Origin: Planomonospora sp. ID67723
GTDB taxonomy: Bacteria; Actinomycetota; Actinomycetes; Streptosporangiales; Streptosporangiaceae
Direction of reading: 5' to 3'
NCBI RefSeq assembly: GCF_015711605.1
Contig: NZ_JABTEZ010000003.1
Coordinates: 620,001-684,000 of the forward strand
Length of the DNA stretch: 64,000 nt
The translations under genes were made by a program, and so were the position numbers. Positions 25,701 through 38,600 of this stretch are shown in pieces. How positions within the stretch are numbered: position 1 is the first letter of the stretch; every line of letters starts with the position of its first letter. A model generated the notes under the pieces. That model had not been told where the DNA came from, ran no database searches, and was given only the letters and a program-made list of their open reading frames with translations.

Positions 25701-28700
25701 CTGGGCGGCGACAGCATCGCCGCGATCCAGCTCGTCGCCAGGGCCCGCGAAGCCGGCCTCGCGATCACCCCGAAACAGGTGTTCCAGCACCAGAGCCCCG
25801 AGGCGCTCGCACTCGCCGCTCAGGAGGTCACCGGGCCCGCGGCGGCGGGCGACGACGGCGTGGGAGCGATCCCGGCGACTCCGATCATCGCGTGGCTGGC
25901 GGAGCCGGGCGGGCCGGTCGCCGGGTTCTGCCAGAGCGTGACGCTCCGGGTCCCGCCGGAACTCGGCCTCGGCCACCTGACGGACGCGCTGCAGGCCGTA
26001 CTGGACCACCACGACGCGCTCCGGCTGAGAGTGGCGGACCGCGCCCCGTCCGGGGTCTCCCGCGGGGCGGCGGATACCCCGCAGGAGGTTCCGGACGGGG
26101 CGGCGGACACGGCCACCGGGTGGAGCACGAGACTGGAGGTCATGCCTCCTGGAGCGGTCCGGGCGGCGGACTGCGTGCGGCGCGTCGCGGTCGCGGGCGG
26201 CCCGGCGGAGCCGGGACCGTCCGAGGCGGAACTGTCCGGCGCGGTCGAGGAACACGCCGCCCTGGCCCGGGCGGAGCTCGATCCGGTGGCCGGTTCGACG
26301 GCCCGGGTCGTCTGGCTGGACGCGGGCCCGGAACGCTCGGGCCGCCTCCTGCTGGTCTTCCACCACCTGGTCGTCGACGGCGTCTCCTGGCGCATCCTCC
26401 TGCCCGACCTGTTCGCCGCCTGGTCCGCCGCGAAGGAGGGCCGCCCCGCCGCCCTCGCCCCGGTGGCCACCTCCTTCCGCGCCTGGGCCCGCCACCTCCA
26501 CGCCGAGGCGCAGGCCGGGACAGCGGATCTCGGCACCTGGACCACCCTCCTCGCCGGCCCGCAGCCCGTCCGCGCCCCCGCCCCGCCGGTCGACGCGGAG
26601 CCCGCCGGACACGTCTCCACCCACCCCTCCGCAGACGGCGGGAGCGGCGTCCCGGGCGTGAGCGAAGACGCCGTACCCGGACGGTGGGGGACGTGGGGGG
26701 AGCGGCGGGAGCTGGTCGTGGAGCTGGCGGCCGAGGTCGCCGGACCGCTGCTGGCCAGGGTGCCCGCCGCGTTCCGGGGGAGGCCCGACGAGGTGCTGCT
26801 CGCCGGGCTCGCGGCGGCGGTCGCGCGGTGGAGCGGGCGCCGCGACGTGCTCGTGGACATCGAGGGGCACGGCCGCGAGGAGGAGTTCCTCCTCGGTGCG
26901 GACCTGTCCAGGACCGTCGGCTGGTTCACCGACATGCACCCGGCCAGGATCGACGCGGGCGAGCTCGACTGGGCGGACCTGTGCGGCGGCGGGCCCTCGG
27001 CGGGACGGGCCGTCAAGCGGGTCAAGGAGCAGCTGCGCGCCCTTCCCGGACCGCTGAGCTACGGTCTGCTGCGCTACCTCAACCCCGGCACCGCCCCGGT
27101 GCTCGCCGCGCTCCCGCAGCCGGAGATCGGCTTCAACTACCTCGGCCGGATCACCACCTCGGGCGGGGACTGGGAACCGGCCGGCGACGGCCTGTCCGGC
27201 GGGCAGGACGCCGGAGCCCCGCTCAGGCACGGCATCCAGATCGACGCCGTCGCCCTCGGCGACACCCTTCGCGCCACCTGGACCTGGTCCGGGACCGCCT
27301 ACACCGAGGACGAGATCGCCGCCCTGGCCACCGCGTGGGCCGAGGCGCTCACCGGCATCTCCCGGCACGCCGGAAGCGGCCTCACACCCTCCGACGTGCT
27401 CGCCCCGCTGACCCAGGACGACCTCGACGGGCTCGGCGACCTGGACCTTCAGGACGTCTGGCCGCCGGCCCCCCTCCAGCGCGGCCTGTTCTTCCACTCC
27501 CTGCTCGACGTGGACGTCTACACCGCCCAGCTCACGCTCGACCTGTCCGGTCCGCTGGACGCGGCACGCCTGCGGGAAGCCGCCGAGCGGCTGGTCCGCA
27601 GGCATCCCGTCCTGCGCGTCTCCTTCGAGCTCCACGAACCCCACGGTGATCCCGTGCAGCTCGTCCACCGCCGGGTCGATCCGCCCTGGCTGGAGGTCTC
27701 GGGCGAGGATCCCGACCAGGTGGCCGCGCGGGAGCGGGCCCGCCGGTTCGACCTGGCCCGGCCGCCGCTGATCCGGTTCGCGCTGGTGCGGCTCGCGCCG
27801 CAGCGGCACCGGCTGATCATCACCAACCACCACATCCTGCTGGACGGCTGGTCCACCCCCCTCCTGGTCACCGAGCTGTTCGCCCTCTACCTGGGCGTGG
27901 AGGCACCGCCCGCCCCGCCGTACAAGAACTACCTGGCCTGGCTCGGCCGGCAGGACCGCACGGCGGCGCGCGAGGCGTGGGAGCGGGCCCTGAGCGGTCT
28001 CGAAGAGCCCACCCTCGTCGCCCCGCACGCCCCCGCCGACCCCGTCCCGCCCGCCCGGGTGACCGCGGAGCTGGAGGCCGGGCCGACCCGCGCGCTCACC
28101 ACGCTGGCCCGCGACTGCTCCACCACCCTGAACACGGTCCTCCAGGCCGCCTTCGGCCTGCTGCTCGCCCAGCTCACCGGCCGCGACGACGTCGTCTTCG
28201 GCGGCACCGTCTCCGGCCGCCCGGCCGAGCTGCCCGGAGTGGAGCGCATGGTGGGGCTGTTCATCAACACCCTCCCGGTCCGGGTACGGCTCCAGCCGGG
28301 CGAGCCGGTCGGCGACCTGCTGCGCAGGCTCCGCGACGAGCAGGCCGAGCTGCTGCCCCACCACCACCTCGGACTGACCGAGATCCACCGGGGCGCCCTT
28401 TTCGACACGCTGCTGGTGATGGAGAACTACCCCCTCGACCCGCGCACCGCGATCGGCGACCTGACGCTGACCGCGGCCGACGTGGCCGACGCCACCCACT
28501 ATCCGGTCACGCTGCTGGTGATCCCCGGAGAACGGCTCGGCTTCCGCCTGCAGTACCGGCCGGACGTGTTCACCGAGGCGGAGGCCGTACGCCTGCTGGA
28601 CCGGCTCCGGCACGTGCTCGCCGCACTCGCCGCAGAGGCCGGGGCGGAACCGGGCGGTGCACCCGCGACGAGGGACGCGACCGTCCACGGGGACGCGATC

Positions 28701-31700
28701 CGCCCGGGCGAGCCGGCCCGCTCGCGCAGGGTCGTCGGCGGGCTCGACATGCTTCCCGCCGCCGAGCGCGACCTCGTTCTTCGCGGGTGGAACGAGACGG
28801 CGGCGGCCGTACCCGCCGTGACGCTGGTGGAGCTGTTCGAGGCGCAGGCCGCCCGCACGCCGGAGGCGAAGGCACTGGTGTCCGAGGGCGCCGAGCTGAG
28901 CTACGCCGAGCTGAACGCCCGCGCCAACCGGCTGGCCCGCCTGCTGGCCGAGCACGGTGTCGGACCCGAGCGGATCGTCGGGCTGATGTTGCCCCGCTCG
29001 CCGGACCTGATCATCGCCATGTACGCCGTGGTCAAGGCGGGCGGCGCCTACCTGCCGATCGACCCCGGCCTCCCGTCCGCGCGCATCGAGGAGATGCTCG
29101 GCGACGCCCGGCCCGCCCTGGTGATCGACCACCTCTGGCTGGCCACCGCGGACCCCTCCGGCCGCTCACCGGAGAACCTGGACCTGCGGCCCGCACCGGA
29201 CAACCCCGCCTACGTGATCTACACCTCCGGCTCGACCGGCCGCCCCAAGGGAGTCGTCGTCTCCCACCGCGCGATCGTCAACCGTCTGCTCTGGACGCAG
29301 GCTGAGTACGGCCTGCGCGCCGACGACCGGGTCCTGCAGAAGACACCGGCCGGGTTCGACGTCTCGGTCTGGGAGTTCTTCTGGCCGCTCCAGGTCGGTG
29401 CCGCGCTGGTCGTCGCCCGGCCCGACGGCCACCGCGACCCGGCCTACCTCGCTGGGCTCATCCGGGACGAGGCCGTCACCACCGTGCACTTCGTCCCGTC
29501 CATGCTGGCTGCCTTCCTCGCGGGGAACCCGCAACCGGGGCCGCTGCGGCGGGTCCTGTGCAGCGGCGAGGTGCTCCCGCCGGATCTCGCCGGGCAGGCG
29601 GCCGCCCTGCTGGGCGTGCCGGTGCACAACCTCTACGGCCCGACCGAGGCCGCGGTGGACGTCACCTTCTGGGAGCACCGCCCCGAGCCCGGCGCGGTGT
29701 CCGTCCCGATCGGCCGTCCGGTCTGGAACACCCGGGTGTATGTGCTGGACGGGTGGTTGCGGCCGGTGCCGGTGGGGGTGGCGGGGGAGTTGTATCTGGC
29801 CGGTCCGCAGTTGGCGCGGGGGTATCTGGGGCGGGCGGGGTTGACCGCGGAGCGGTTCGTGGCGTGTCCGTTCGGTCCGGTGGGGGCGCGGATGTATCGG
29901 ACCGGGGACCTGGTGCGGTGGCGGGCTGATGGGGTTGTGGAGTATCTGGGCCGGACTGATCAGCAGGTGAAGGTGCGGGGGTTCCGGATCGAGCCGGGTG
30001 AGGTCGAGGCGGTGATCGGCCGTCATCCGGGGGTGTCGGCGGTGGCGGTGGTGGCGCGGGAGGACCGGCCGGGCGACAGACGGCTGGTGGCGTACGTGGT
30101 GGGGGCCGCGGAGGCCGGTCGTATGGCGGCACCGGGGGAGTCCGCAGGGATGCTCGCCGTGCCGGTGCTGCCGGACGAGGGTGTGGTCGCGATGGGAGAG
30201 GGGGCGCCGTCCTCGGAGAGAGGAGCGGTGTCAACTCCGGGGGCGGTGGTGCCGTCTGCGGAAGAGGTCCGGGCACTGGTGCGGGAGGCGTTGCCGGAGT
30301 ACATGGTGCCGTCGGCGGTGGTGCTGCTCGACGAGCTGCCGCTCTCGGCCAACGGGAAGCTGAACAGGGCCGCACTCCCGGCTCCCGGCTTCTCCACGTC
30401 GGGGCGGGGGCCGCGGACGCCGGTGGAGGAGATCTTGTGCGGTCTCTACGCGGATGTTCTGGGGCTCGATGAGGTGGGGGTGGGGGATTCGTTCTTCGAT
30501 CTGGGTGGGGATTCGCTGCTGGCGACGCGGTTGGTGAGTCGGGTGCGGTCGGGTCTGGGTGTGGAGTTGCCGGTGCGGGCGGTGTTCGAGGCGCCGGGTG
30601 TGGCGGGGCTGGCGGTGCGGGTGGCGGAGGCGGTTGGCTCCGGGGGTGGGGTGCGGCGTCCGGCGTTGGGTGCGGGGGTGCGGTCGGGGCGGGTGCCGTT
30701 GTCGTTCGCGCAGCGGCGGTTGTGGTTTTTGAATCGGTTGGAGCCGGGGTCGGCGGTGTACAACCTGCCGGTGGCGTTGCGGTTGTCGGGTGGGGTGGAT
30801 GTGGCGGCGCTGGGGTTGGCGCTGGGGGATGTGGTGGGGCGTCATGAGAGTCTGCGGACGGTGTTCCCGGAGGTGGACGGGGTTCCGTACCAGCACATCC
30901 TCGACACCGGCACGGCGCTGGAGACGGCCGGGCTCCGCCTGGACACCGTGCACGTCGAGGAGCCCGGGCTCACTGCGGCCCTGACCGCCTTCGCGAGCCG
31001 GGGGTTCGACCTGACGGCCGAGCCGCCGCTCCGGGCGAGGCTGTTCACCCTCTCCCCCGACCGGCACGTGCTGGCCCTGGTCCTGCACCACGTCGCCGGG
31101 GACGGCTGGTCGATGGCTCCGCTGGCCAGGGACCTGATCACCGCCTACCTGGCACGGTCCCGGAACCGTGTCCCGTCGTTCGCGCCGTTGCCGGTGCAGT
31201 ACGCCGACTACGCGTTGTGGCAGCGGGAGTTGCTGGGGGAGGAGTCGGATCCGGAGAGTGTGGCGGGTCGTCAGGTGGCGTTCTGGCGGTCGGCGCTGGC
31301 GGGGTTGCCCGAGCAGCTGGAGCTGCCGGCCGACCGGCCCCGCCCGGCCGTCGCCTCCTACCGGGGCGGATCGGTCCCGGTGGTCCTCGACGCCGGGGTG
31401 CGCGAGGGACTGGCGGCGCTGGCGCGGGAGGCGAACGCGAGCCTGTTCATGGTGGTGCGGGCCGGGCTGGCGGCGTTGCTGACCCGGCTGGGCGCGGGCA
31501 CCGACATCCCGATCGGCAGCCCGATCGCGGGCCGGACGGACGAGGCGCTGGACGATCTGGTGGGGATGTTCGTCAACACGCTGGTGCTGCGGGCCGACAC
31601 GGGCGGGAATCCGAGCTTCCGCGAGCTGGTGGGCCGGGTGCGGGAGACCGATCTGGCGGCGTACGCGCATCAGGACCTGCCGTTCGAGCGGCTGGTGGAG

Positions 31701-34700
31701 ATCGTCAACCCGGTGCGGTCGATGGCCCGCCACCCGCTCTTCCAGGTCGCCCTGACCTTCCAGAACAACCCTGCCGCCGCGCTGGAGCTCGACGGCCTCG
31801 CGATCGAGACGGAGCCGCTGGACCCGGGAGTCGCCAAGTTCGACTTGCTGGTCTCCCTGACCGAGACGGACGGCGGGCTCGAAGGGGTCCTTGAATACGC
31901 CGCCGACTTGTTCGACCGGGAGACGGCGGAGGGGCTCGCGGTTCGGTTCGTGCGGCTGCTGCGGGCGGTCGCGGCCGATCCCGGGCTGCGGATCGGCGAG
32001 ATCGAGATCCTGGAGGAGACCGAGCGCGACACGATCCTCCACGACTGGGCCGGGACCGGAACGGCGCCCGGCGCCCCTTCCACGATCGTCGAGGAGTTCG
32101 AGGCGCAGGTGGCGCGGTCGCCGGGGGCGGTGGCGGTGGTGTGCGGGCCGGTGGAGTTGACCTATGGCGGGTTGGATGCGCGTGCCGACCGGTTGGCGGG
32201 GGTGCTGGCGGGGTTGGGGGTGGGGCCGGAGCGGTGTGTGGCGTTGCTGGTGCCGCGGTCGGTGGAGCTGGTGGTGGCGGTGGTGGGGGTCCTCAAGGCC
32301 GGGGGTGCGTATGTGCCGATCGATCCGGCGTATCCGGCCGAGCGGGTGGGGTTCATCGTGGAGGACGCGGCGCCGATGGTGGTGGTGACGGTGCCGGAGT
32401 TGGTGGGGGCGGTGTCTGCGGGTCTGCCGGTGGTGGTGCTGGACGCCGACGGCACGGCGTCGCTCGTGCCGGTGGAGGCGAGGGCCGGCGGCGGGCCGGG
32501 TGCCGGACTGCCGGAGGGTGTCGCGTTCGCCGGCACGGGCGGCGGGGCTTCGGCCGGCTCTGCCCCGGGTGAGGCCGTCCTCTCCCCGGTCGCCGGTCCG
32601 GTTCGGCGGGTGCGGCCGGAGCATCCGGCGTATGTGATTTTCACGTCGGGGTCGACGGGGCGGCCCAAGGGGGTGGTGGTGCCGCATGGCAACGTGACGC
32701 GGTTGCTGGATTCCACCCAGCCTTGCTTCGGTTTCGACGAGACGGATGTGTGGACGTTGTTCCACTCCTACGCGTTCGATTTCTCGGTGTGGGAGTTGTG
32801 GGGGGCGTTGCTGTCCGGGGGTCGGCTGGTGGTGGTGCCGTTCGAGGTGAGCCGGTCGCCGGGGGAGTTCGCCGATCTGCTGGCCGAGCAGGGGGTGACG
32901 GTGCTGAACCAGACCCCGTCGGCCTTCTACCAGCTGATGCAGGCCGAGCGGGAGCGGGCGGACGCCGGCCTGCCGCTGAGATATGTGATCTTCGGTGGTG
33001 AGGCGCTGGAGCCGGGACGGCTGGCGGACTGGTACGACCGTTACCCGGAGACCGCGCCGGTGCTGGTGAACATGTATGGGATCACCGAGACGACGGTGCA
33101 TGTGACGTACGCGCGGTTGGAGCCGGACGGCCCCGCCGGGCTGATCGGGGTGGGGATCTCTGATCTTCGGGTGTTCGTGCTGGATGAGTGGTTGCGTCCG
33201 GTGCCGGCCGGGGTGGCCGGAGAGCTGTATGTGGCCGGTCCCGGGTTGGCGCGGGGGTATGCGGGGCGGTCGGGGCTGACGGCGGAGCGGTTTGTGGCCT
33301 GTCCGTTCGGTCCGCCGGGGGCGCGGATGTATCGGTCGGGGGATCGGGCGCGGTGGGGCCGGGACGGCCGGTTGGTGTATCTGGGGCGGGTCGATCAGCA
33401 GGTGAAGGTGCGGGGGTTCCGGATCGAGCCGGGTGAGGTGGAGGCGGTGATCGCAGGCCATCCGGGGGTGGCGGATGTGGCGGTTATCGCGCGGGAGGAC
33501 CGGCCGGGCGATCGGAGGCTGGTGGCGTACGTGGTGGAGGCCCCGGCTGCGGGCCGTATGGCGGCGGCGGGGGAGTTCCGGGAGATCGCGGCGTTGGCGT
33601 CGGAGGAGGTGCGGGCGTTCGCGCGGGAGAGGTTGCCGGAGTACATGGTGCCGTCGGCGGTGGTGGTGCTGGAGGCGTTGCCGTTGACGGGCAACGGCAA
33701 GCTGGACCGGTCCGCGTTGCCGGCGCCGGAGATCAGCGTCTCGGGGCGGGGGCCGTCGAACGACCGGGAGGCGCTGCTGGAGCGGGTGTTCGCCGAGGTG
33801 CTGGGGCTGGCGTCGGTCGGGGTGGACGACGGGTTCTTCGATTTGGGCGGGGACAGCATTCTGGCGATCCAGTTGGTGGCGCGGGCTCGGCAGGTGGGGC
33901 TGGTGTTCTCCCCGAAGGATGTGTTCCAGCAGCAGAGCGTGCGGGCGCTGGCGCTGGTCGCAGCTGAGGAGGAGTACGCCGAGGCCGAGCCGGAGGGCGC
34001 CGGGACCGGTCCGGTGCCTCCCACGCCGATCATGGCCTGGCTCGCGGAGAGGGAAGGGCCCGTCAACGGGTTCAGCCAGACGGTGGTGCTGCGGGTGCCG
34101 CCGGAGCTGGGGCTGGAGCGGTTGACGGTGGCGGTGCAGGCCGTACTCGACCGGCATGACGCGCTGCGCCTGGTCTGTGGTGGGGGATTGCGCTCGGCAA
34201 TAGGTATTGCTGAGCGCAATCCCCTGGTGGGGGAGGGGTCCGGGGGGTTGGAGGTGCTGCCGGTCGGGGTGGTGCGGGCGGTTGAGTGTGTGCGCAGGGT
34301 CGAGGTCGCCGATGATCTGGCTGGAGCTGGAGCTGGAGCTGGAGCTGGAGCTGGAGCTGGAGCTGGAGCTGGAGCTGGAGCTGGAGCTGGAGCTGCGATC
34401 GGGCAGGAGAGGAAGGCGGAGGCGGGAGCCGTACCGGTGGCCGAGGAGGTGTGGGCCGCTCTGATGAGTCGGGAGGCGGGGCGGTCGCGGGCGGGGCTGG
34501 ATCCGGGGCGCGGGCGGATGGTGCAGGTGGCGTGGCTGGATGCCGGGCCGGAGGTGTCCGGGCGGCTGGTGGTGACCGTCCATCATCTGTCGGTGGACGG
34601 GGTGTCGTGGCGGATCGTGTTGCCGGACCTGTTCGCGGCGTGGGAGGCGGCGGGCCGGGGGGAGACCCCGCAGCTCGCTCCGGTGCCGACCTCGTTCCGG

Positions 34701-35606
34701 ACCTGGGCCCGCGGACTCCACGCCGAAGCGGGGGAGCGGGCAGGGGAGCTCGACTCCTGGGTCGAGATCCTCGACGGCCCCGACCCGCGTATCGGCCGGC
34801 GGCCCCTCGACCCCCGCAAGGACGTCATGGCGACGGTCCGCACGCTCCGGCGAACCCTGCCGCCCAGCAGGACCGAGCCGCTTCTCACCACACTTCCCGC
34901 CGCCTTCCACGGGCGGGTCAACGACGTGCTGCTCGCCGGGCTCGCCCTCGCCGTGGCCCACTGGCGCAGGAAGCGCGGCGGCCGGGGCACCTCGGTCCTG
35001 CTGGACCTGGAGGGACACGGCCGCCAGGACGACCTGTTCCCCGGCGTGGATCTGTCCAGGACCGTCGGCTGGTTCACGACCATGTATCCGGTCCGGCTCG
35101 ACGCGGGCACCGAGGGCTGGTCCGGCGAGCGCGCCGCCGCCCGGGCGATCAAGCGGGTCAAGGAGCAGATCCGGGCGATCCCGGACAACGGCATCGGGTA
35201 CGGCCTGCTGCGCCACCTCGACCCCGTGACCTCGGCCGAGCTGGCGGATCTGCCGCGGCCACAGATCGTCTTCAACTACCTCGGCCGGGTGAAGGTCGCC
35301 GCGGGCGACTGGAACATCGTCCCCGCGGAACTCGGCGGGCACGACCCGGAGATGCCGGTCTCCCACGTTCTGGAGATCAATGTGACCACCCACGACAGGG
35401 CGGACGGTCCCCACCTGGAGGCCGCCTGGTCCTGGCCGGACGGGGTGCTCGACGAGACCGAGGCGGCGGAGTTGGCCGAGACCTGGTTCGAGGCCCTTAG
35501 CGGGCTCGCCGAGCACGGCTCCGGCGGATACACGCCGAGTGACCTCCTGGTCGACCTGGACCAGGAGGAGATCGACCGCATCCAGGCCGCGTGGGAGAGA
35601 CGATGA
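22734..35606 (+). CDS. NRPS1: C-A-PCP-E / C-A-PCP / C-A-PCP-E
   Basis: A 4,290-residue trimodular synthetase. Module 1: starter-like C (HHVIMDG at 144), A1 (YTSGSTG at about 620), PCP (Ser994), E (HHLVVDG at 1210). Module 2: C of the D-donor type (HHILLDG at 1699), A2, PCP (Ser2594). Module 3: C of the L-donor type (HHVAGDG at 2785), A3, PCP (Ser3708), E (HHLSVDG at 3950). Specificity codes read by eye against PheA: A1 DGLFLGVVVK (non-polar, unassigned), A2 DVWHLSLVDK (Ser), A3 DFWNIGMVHK (Thr). Output: acyl-D-X1-Ser-D-Thr. The GTG at 22734 is the first in-frame start; 22743 and 22752 are alternatives. The stop overlaps NRPS2 by 4 bases. E3 contains a palindromic insertion and an Ala-Gly tract. 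Confidence 0.95.
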   Translation: MESVATVHIPDSFLPLSAAQSGIWRAQRLAPGDPIHIAQYIEISGPVDPEVFAAAVRLAAREVDAVHLRIAEDGRIADDGRPAGEWQVVERRELECPFLDPGDERAALEWMRADLEAPFSPGELVATALLRVADDRYFWYLRCHHVIMDGYSGPMIAQRLAEVYTALAEGRDPEPGNLGSLATLLEEEAAYRASARHEADRRYWLDRLRDLPDVAHSTLARAGAGDAPATSRFHRWSARMGEDDATALTEAALARGTAVSGLMIAAVAAFVARLGGAQEVVLGLAVTARTTPAARRTPGMLSNVLPLRLTVRPETTLGELVGQVTREVGRLLVHQRYRYEDLRREVRGRLFGPVVNIMRFDYDLKFAGHAATAHALATGPVEDLSINLYDGSDGRGVRIDFDGHPELYGEAELADHHDRFLRFLAQVATAGPDRRLGTIELLDEAERTLLAEWGSAPRDVPPGTAVDLFEEQVRREPGAVALVAGENEITYAELNARANRLAHHLITLGAGPDRYVGLSVPRSSDMVVAFLAILKSGAAYLPLDPEHPAERLAMMLADAAPPIVVAGGGTAAALEEIRWTGTGGASGPEIVDLDAWAGGGPATDPGVPIRPGHPAYVVYTSGSTGRPKGVVVTHAGLPAYARTEIDRYAVTSDARVLQFASIGFDGAVLEWLMAFSSGAALVLAPTGVYGGEPLGRFLAEAGITHAFVTPAALATVPRTPLPELRTLLVGGEACRPELVRSWAGGRRMINVYGPTETTVVVTTSDPLTSPADLPIGRPVYDTRLYVLDSGLRPVPPGGTGELYVAGPSVARGYLNRPGLTAERFVADPFTPGGRMYRTGDLVRWRADGQLAYLDRADQQVKIRGFRIEPGEIEAVLAACPGVEQAVVLARSDRPGDRRLAAYVVGTASPDALRAFARRSLPEYMVPGAVVVLDALPLNANGKLDRYALPAPDRDSGGREPSGERERLLCALFAEVLGLDRAGADDGFFDLGGDSIAAIQLVARAREAGLAITPKQVFQHQSPEALALAAQEVTGPAAAGDDGVGAIPATPIIAWLAEPGGPVAGFCQSVTLRVPPELGLGHLTDALQAVLDHHDALRLRVADRAPSGVSRGAADTPQEVPDGAADTATGWSTRLEVMPPGAVRAADCVRRVAVAGGPAEPGPSEAELSGAVEEHAALARAELDPVAGSTARVVWLDAGPERSGRLLLVFHHLVVDGVSWRILLPDLFAAWSAAKEGRPAALAPVATSFRAWARHLHAEAQAGTADLGTWTTLLAGPQPVRAPAPPVDAEPAGHVSTHPSADGGSGVPGVSEDAVPGRWGTWGERRELVVELAAEVAGPLLARVPAAFRGRPDEVLLAGLAAAVARWSGRRDVLVDIEGHGREEEFLLGADLSRTVGWFTDMHPARIDAGELDWADLCGGGPSAGRAVKRVKEQLRALPGPLSYGLLRYLNPGTAPVLAALPQPEIGFNYLGRITTSGGDWEPAGDGLSGGQDAGAPLRHGIQIDAVALGDTLRATWTWSGTAYTEDEIAALATAWAEALTGISRHAGSGLTPSDVLAPLTQDDLDGLGDLDLQDVWPPAPLQRGLFFHSLLDVDVYTAQLTLDLSGPLDAARLREAAERLVRRHPVLRVSFELHEPHGDPVQLVHRRVDPPWLEVSGEDPDQVAARERARRFDLARPPLIRFALVRLAPQRHRLIITNHHILLDGWSTPLLVTELFALYLGVEAPPAPPYKNYLAWLGRQDRTAAREAWERALSGLEEPTLVAPHAPADPVPPARVTAELEAGPTRALTTLARDCSTTLNTVLQAAFGLLLAQLTGRDDVVFGGTVSGRPAELPGVERMVGLFINTLPVRVRLQPGEPVGDLLRRLRDEQAELLPHHHLGLTEIHRGALFDTLLVMENYPLDPRTAIGDLTLTAADVADATHYPVTLLVIPGERLGFRLQYRPDVFTEAEAVRLLDRLRHVLAALAAEAGAEPGGAPATRDATVHGDAIRPGEPARSRRVVGGLDMLPAAERDLVLRGWNETAAAVPAVTLVELFEAQAARTPEAKALVSEGAELSYAELNARANRLARLLAEHGVGPERIVGLMLPRSPDLIIAMYAVVKAGGAYLPIDPGLPSARIEEMLGDARPALVIDHLWLATADPSGRSPENLDLRPAPDNPAYVIYTSGSTGRPKGVVVSHRAIVNRLLWTQAEYGLRADDRVLQKTPAGFDVSVWEFFWPLQVGAALVVARPDGHRDPAYLAGLIRDEAVTTVHFVPSMLAAFLAGNPQPGPLRRVLCSGEVLPPDLAGQAAALLGVPVHNLYGPTEAAVDVTFWEHRPEPGAVSVPIGRPVWNTRVYVLDGWLRPVPVGVAGELYLAGPQLARGYLGRAGLTAERFVACPFGPVGARMYRTGDLVRWRADGVVEYLGRTDQQVKVRGFRIEPGEVEAVIGRHPGVSAVAVVAREDRPGDRRLVAYVVGAAEAGRMAAPGESAGMLAVPVLPDEGVVAMGEGAPSSERGAVSTPGAVVPSAEEVRALVREALPEYMVPSAVVLLDELPLSANGKLNRAALPAPGFSTSGRGPRTPVEEILCGLYADVLGLDEVGVGDSFFDLGGDSLLATRLVSRVRSGLGVELPVRAVFEAPGVAGLAVRVAEAVGSGGGVRRPALGAGVRSGRVPLSFAQRRLWFLNRLEPGSAVYNLPVALRLSGGVDVAALGLALGDVVGRHESLRTVFPEVDGVPYQHILDTGTALETAGLRLDTVHVEEPGLTAALTAFASRGFDLTAEPPLRARLFTLSPDRHVLALVLHHVAGDGWSMAPLARDLITAYLARSRNRVPSFAPLPVQYADYALWQRELLGEESDPESVAGRQVAFWRSALAGLPEQLELPADRPRPAVASYRGGSVPVVLDAGVREGLAALAREANASLFMVVRAGLAALLTRLGAGTDIPIGSPIAGRTDEALDDLVGMFVNTLVLRADTGGNPSFRELVGRVRETDLAAYAHQDLPFERLVEIVNPVRSMARHPLFQVALTFQNNPAAALELDGLAIETEPLDPGVAKFDLLVSLTETDGGLEGVLEYAADLFDRETAEGLAVRFVRLLRAVAADPGLRIGEIEILEETERDTILHDWAGTGTAPGAPSTIVEEFEAQVARSPGAVAVVCGPVELTYGGLDARADRLAGVLAGLGVGPERCVALLVPRSVELVVAVVGVLKAGGAYVPIDPAYPAERVGFIVEDAAPMVVVTVPELVGAVSAGLPVVVLDADGTASLVPVEARAGGGPGAGLPEGVAFAGTGGGASAGSAPGEAVLSPVAGPVRRVRPEHPAYVIFTSGSTGRPKGVVVPHGNVTRLLDSTQPCFGFDETDVWTLFHSYAFDFSVWELWGALLSGGRLVVVPFEVSRSPGEFADLLAEQGVTVLNQTPSAFYQLMQAERERADAGLPLRYVIFGGEALEPGRLADWYDRYPETAPVLVNMYGITETTVHVTYARLEPDGPAGLIGVGISDLRVFVLDEWLRPVPAGVAGELYVAGPGLARGYAGRSGLTAERFVACPFGPPGARMYRSGDRARWGRDGRLVYLGRVDQQVKVRGFRIEPGEVEAVIAGHPGVADVAVIAREDRPGDRRLVAYVVEAPAAGRMAAAGEFREIAALASEEVRAFARERLPEYMVPSAVVVLEALPLTGNGKLDRSALPAPEISVSGRGPSNDREALLERVFAEVLGLASVGVDDGFFDLGGDSILAIQLVARARQVGLVFSPKDVFQQQSVRALALVAAEEEYAEAEPEGAGTGPVPPTPIMAWLAEREGPVNGFSQTVVLRVPPELGLERLTVAVQAVLDRHDALRLVCGGGLRSAIGIAERNPLVGEGSGGLEVLPVGVVRAVECVRRVEVADDLAGAGAGAGAGAGAGAGAGAGAGAGAAIGQERKAEAGAVPVAEEVWAALMSREAGRSRAGLDPGRGRMVQVAWLDAGPEVSGRLVVTVHHLSVDGVSWRIVLPDLFAAWEAAGRGETPQLAPVPTSFRTWARGLHAEAGERAGELDSWVEILDGPDPRIGRRPLDPRKDVMATVRTLRRTLPPSRTEPLLTTLPAAFHGRVNDVLLAGLALAVAHWRRKRGGRGTSVLLDLEGHGRQDDLFPGVDLSRTVGWFTTMYPVRLDAGTEGWSGERAAARAIKRVKEQIRAIPDNGIGYGLLRHLDPVTSAELADLPRPQIVFNYLGRVKVAAGDWNIVPAELGGHDPEMPVSHVLEINVTTHDRADGPHLEAAWSWPDGVLDETEAAELAETWFEALSGLAEHGSGGYTPSDLLVDLDQEEIDRIQAAWERR
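29732..30905 (+). repeat. Shared tracts: A2 C-terminal half, PCP2, start of C3
   Basis: 29732-30093 and 30401-30905 appear identical by eye to 37864-38225 and 38428-38932 in NRPS2. The linker between them differs in length and sequence. Codon use changes abruptly at 29732, from C-ending to G-ending codons with TTG and TAT, marking a recombination edge. Confidence 0.8.
34183..34224. repeat. In-frame 42-bp palindrome in E3
   Basis: GGGGATTGCGCTCGGCAATA (34183-34202), spacer GG, and TATTGCTGAGCGCAATCCCC (34205-34224): 20-bp arms with one mismatch. It codes [14 protein letters not shown] with codons (ATA, ATT, AAT, TTG) that are rare in the surrounding gene. The first epimerase (E1) lacks it. 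Confidence 0.85.
34320..34391 (+). repeat. (GCTGGA)12 tandem repeat
   Basis: Twelve perfect GCTGGA units, in frame, code (Ala-Gly)12 in a loop of the E3 domain about 60 residues before its HHLSVDG motif. Confidence 0.95.
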
Positions 35607-38600
35607 CGCAGGTCCAGGACATCCTTCCGCTCTCGCCGCTGCAGCAGGGTCTGTTCTTCCACGCCATGCACGACGAGCACGACGTCTACACCGCCCAGGT
35701 CACCCTCGACCTCGAGGGCCCCCTCGACACGGAGATGCTCAGGGACGCCGTCGCCCGGCTGCTCGAACGTCACCCCAACCTGCGTGCCGCCTTCTGGCAC
35801 GAGGACCTCAGCCGTCCGGTCCAGGTCGTCCCCGAGCGGGTCGATCCGCCCTGGCTGGAGGTCTCGGGCGAGGATCCCGACCAGGTGGCCGCGCGGGAGC
35901 GGGCCCGCCGGTTCGACCTGGCCCGGCCGCCGCTGATCCGGTTCGCGCTGGTGCGGCTCGCGCCGCAGCGGCACCGGCTGATCATCACCAACCACCACAT
36001 CCTGCTGGACGGCTGGTCCACCCCCCTCCTGGTCACCGAGCTGTTCGCCCTCTACCTGGGCGTGGAGGCACCGCCCGCCCCGCCGTACAAGAACTACCTG
36101 GCCTGGCTCGGCCGGCAGGACCGCACGGCGGCGCGCGAGGCGTGGGAGCGGGCCCTGAGCGGTCTCGAAGAGCCCACCCTCGTCGCCCCGCACGCCCCCG
36201 CCGACCCCGTCCCGCCCGCCCGGGTGACCGCGGAGCTGGAGGCCGGGCCGACCCGCGCGCTCACCAGGCTGGCCCGCCGCCGCGGGGTCACGGTCAACAC
36301 CCTCCTGCAGGCATTGTGGGCGATCCTGATCTCCCGGCTGACCGGCCGCGACGATGTGGTGTTCGGCGCGATCGTGTCGGGACGGCCGGCGGACCTGCCG
36401 GACGTGGAGCGCATGGTCGGCCTGTTCATCAACACGGTCCCGGTCCGGGTACGGCTCCGCCCCGAAGAACCCATCGGTGAGCTGCTCGAACGGCTTCAGG
36501 ACGAGCAGGCCGAGCTGCTGCCGCACCATCACCTCGGACTGACCGAGATCCACCGCGGTGTCCTGTTCGACACCGTCACCGTCCTGGAGAACTATCCGTT
36601 CGACCCGTCCGCGGCGGGCACGGTCCTCGGCGACCTCCGGCTGACGGGCTTCGGCTCGGCCGACGCCCACCACTACCCCCTCGCCCTCGCGGCCATCCCC
36701 GGCGACCGGCTGACCCTCCGCCTGGACCACCGGCCCGACCTGTTCACCGGGGAGGAGGCGCAGCGGCTGCTCGGCCGCCTGCGGTCGCTGCTCGCCGCCC
36801 TGGTCGCCGACCCCGATCTCCCTGTCGGCCACCTCGACATCCTCGACGAGGCCGAACGACGCCGGATCGTCGAGGAATGGAACGACACCGGCTCCCCGCT
36901 GCCCGGCCGTACCCTGCCCGGCCTCTTCGAGGCCGCGGTCGAGCGGAACCCCGGGGCCACCGCGCTGGCCGACGGCGAGACGGTGCTCACTTACGGTGAG
37001 TTGAACGCCCGCGCCGACCGGCTGGCTCGCCTGCTGGCCGAACGCGGCGTGGGGCCGGAGCACCTGGTCGCGCTGGTGCTGCCGCGCTCGGCGGACCTCG
37101 TCGTCGCGGCGCTGGCCGTGGGCAAGGCGGGCGGCGCCTACCTGCCGATCGACCCGGGCTACCCGGCCGGGCGGATCGCGTACATGCTCGACGACGCGAC
37201 CCCGTCCCTGGTGATCGACGAGGCGTTCCTGGCCGGGGCGGCGGCATCCGGGGAGGAGAGCCTCACCGGCTCCGAGACCGGCTCCGAGACCGGCTCCGAG
37301 ACCGGGGCCGGGAGAGGGACCGGAGCGGGAGCCGGAGCCGGGATCGATCCGCGGCATCCGGCTTACGTGATCTACACCTCGGGATCCACCGGCAAGCCGA
37401 AGGGCGTGGTCGTGACCCACGAGGGCATCGCCGCGTTCGCAGAGTCCCAGCGCGACCGGCTCGGGGTCGACCGGGGCAGCAGGGTGCTCCAGTTCGCCTC
37501 GCCGAGCTTCGACGCCTCGGTCATGGAGATGCTCATGGCCTTCGCCGCCGGAGCCGCCCTCGTCATCCCGCCTGCCGGGGTGTACGGCGGGACGGCGCTC
37601 GCCGAGGTGCTGGAGAACGAGCGCATCACCCATGCCCTGATCCCTCCGGCCGCCCTGGCAGGCGTGCCCGACGCGCCGCTGACGGGTTTCCGGGCTCTGG
37701 TGGTCGGCGGCGACGCATGCGGCCCCGACCTGGTGGACCGATGGGCCCCGGGTCGCCTGATGATCAATGCCTACGGCCCGACCGAGGCCACGATCGCCGT
37801 CACCATGAGCGGCCCGCTCGTCCCCGGCGAGATCCCGCCGATCGGCTCACCCCTGCGGGACGTCCGGGTGTATGTGCTGGACGGGTGGTTGCGGCCGGTG
37901 CCGGTGGGGGTGGCGGGGGAGTTGTATCTGGCCGGTCCGCAGTTGGCGCGGGGGTATCTGGGGCGGGCGGGGTTGACCGCGGAGCGGTTCGTGGCGTGTC
38001 CGTTCGGTCCGGTGGGGGCGCGGATGTATCGGACCGGGGACCTGGTGCGGTGGCGGGCTGATGGGGTTGTGGAGTATCTGGGCCGGACTGATCAGCAGGT
38101 GAAGGTGCGGGGGTTCCGGATCGAGCCGGGTGAGGTCGAGGCGGTGATCGGCCGTCATCCGGGGGTGTCGGCGGTGGCGGTGGTGGCGCGGGAGGACCGG
38201 CCGGGCGACAGACGGCTGGTGGCGTATGTGGTGCCCGCGCTCGTGCCGGCGGGCGGGGACGGGGAGGTGGTGGCGCCGGACGCGAAGGAGATCCGGGCTC
38301 TGGTGCGGGAGGTGTTGCCGGAGTACATGGTGCCGTCGGCGGTGGTGATGCTGGCGGCGCTGCCGGTGACGCGGAACGGGAAGCTGGATCGGAGGGCGTT
38401 GCCGGCGCCGGAGGTGGAGGCAGGGGCGGGGCGGGGGCCGCGGACGCCGGTGGAGGAGATCTTGTGCGGTCTCTACGCGGATGTTCTGGGGCTCGATGAG
38501 GTGGGGGTGGGGGATTCGTTCTTCGATCTGGGTGGGGATTCGCTGCTGGCGACGCGGTTGGTGAGTCGGGTGCGGTCGGGTCTGGGTGTGGAGTTGCCGG

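Larger units (their letters stand above)
32097..34727 (+). repeat. Long duplicated block, copy 1 (A3-PCP3-E3)
   Basis: This block aligns without gaps (constant offset 8,009) to 40106-42736. It seems identical over 32097-33734 and nearly so later, apart from two short linkers (about 33735-33783 and 33958-34076) and scattered single changes. The A3 and A5 adenylation domains are therefore the same protein. Confidence 0.85.

Noticed and set aside
22635..29132. Minus-strand open frame of over 2,100 codons opposite NRPS1
   Set aside because: It is the GC-rich antisense shadow of the synthetase; its composition is Gly/Arg/Val/Gln-rich with no domain pattern.
34320..34391. CRISPR-like or minisatellite array
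   Set aside because: Uniform 6-bp units with no spacers, in frame in a coding region; a simple microsatellite.
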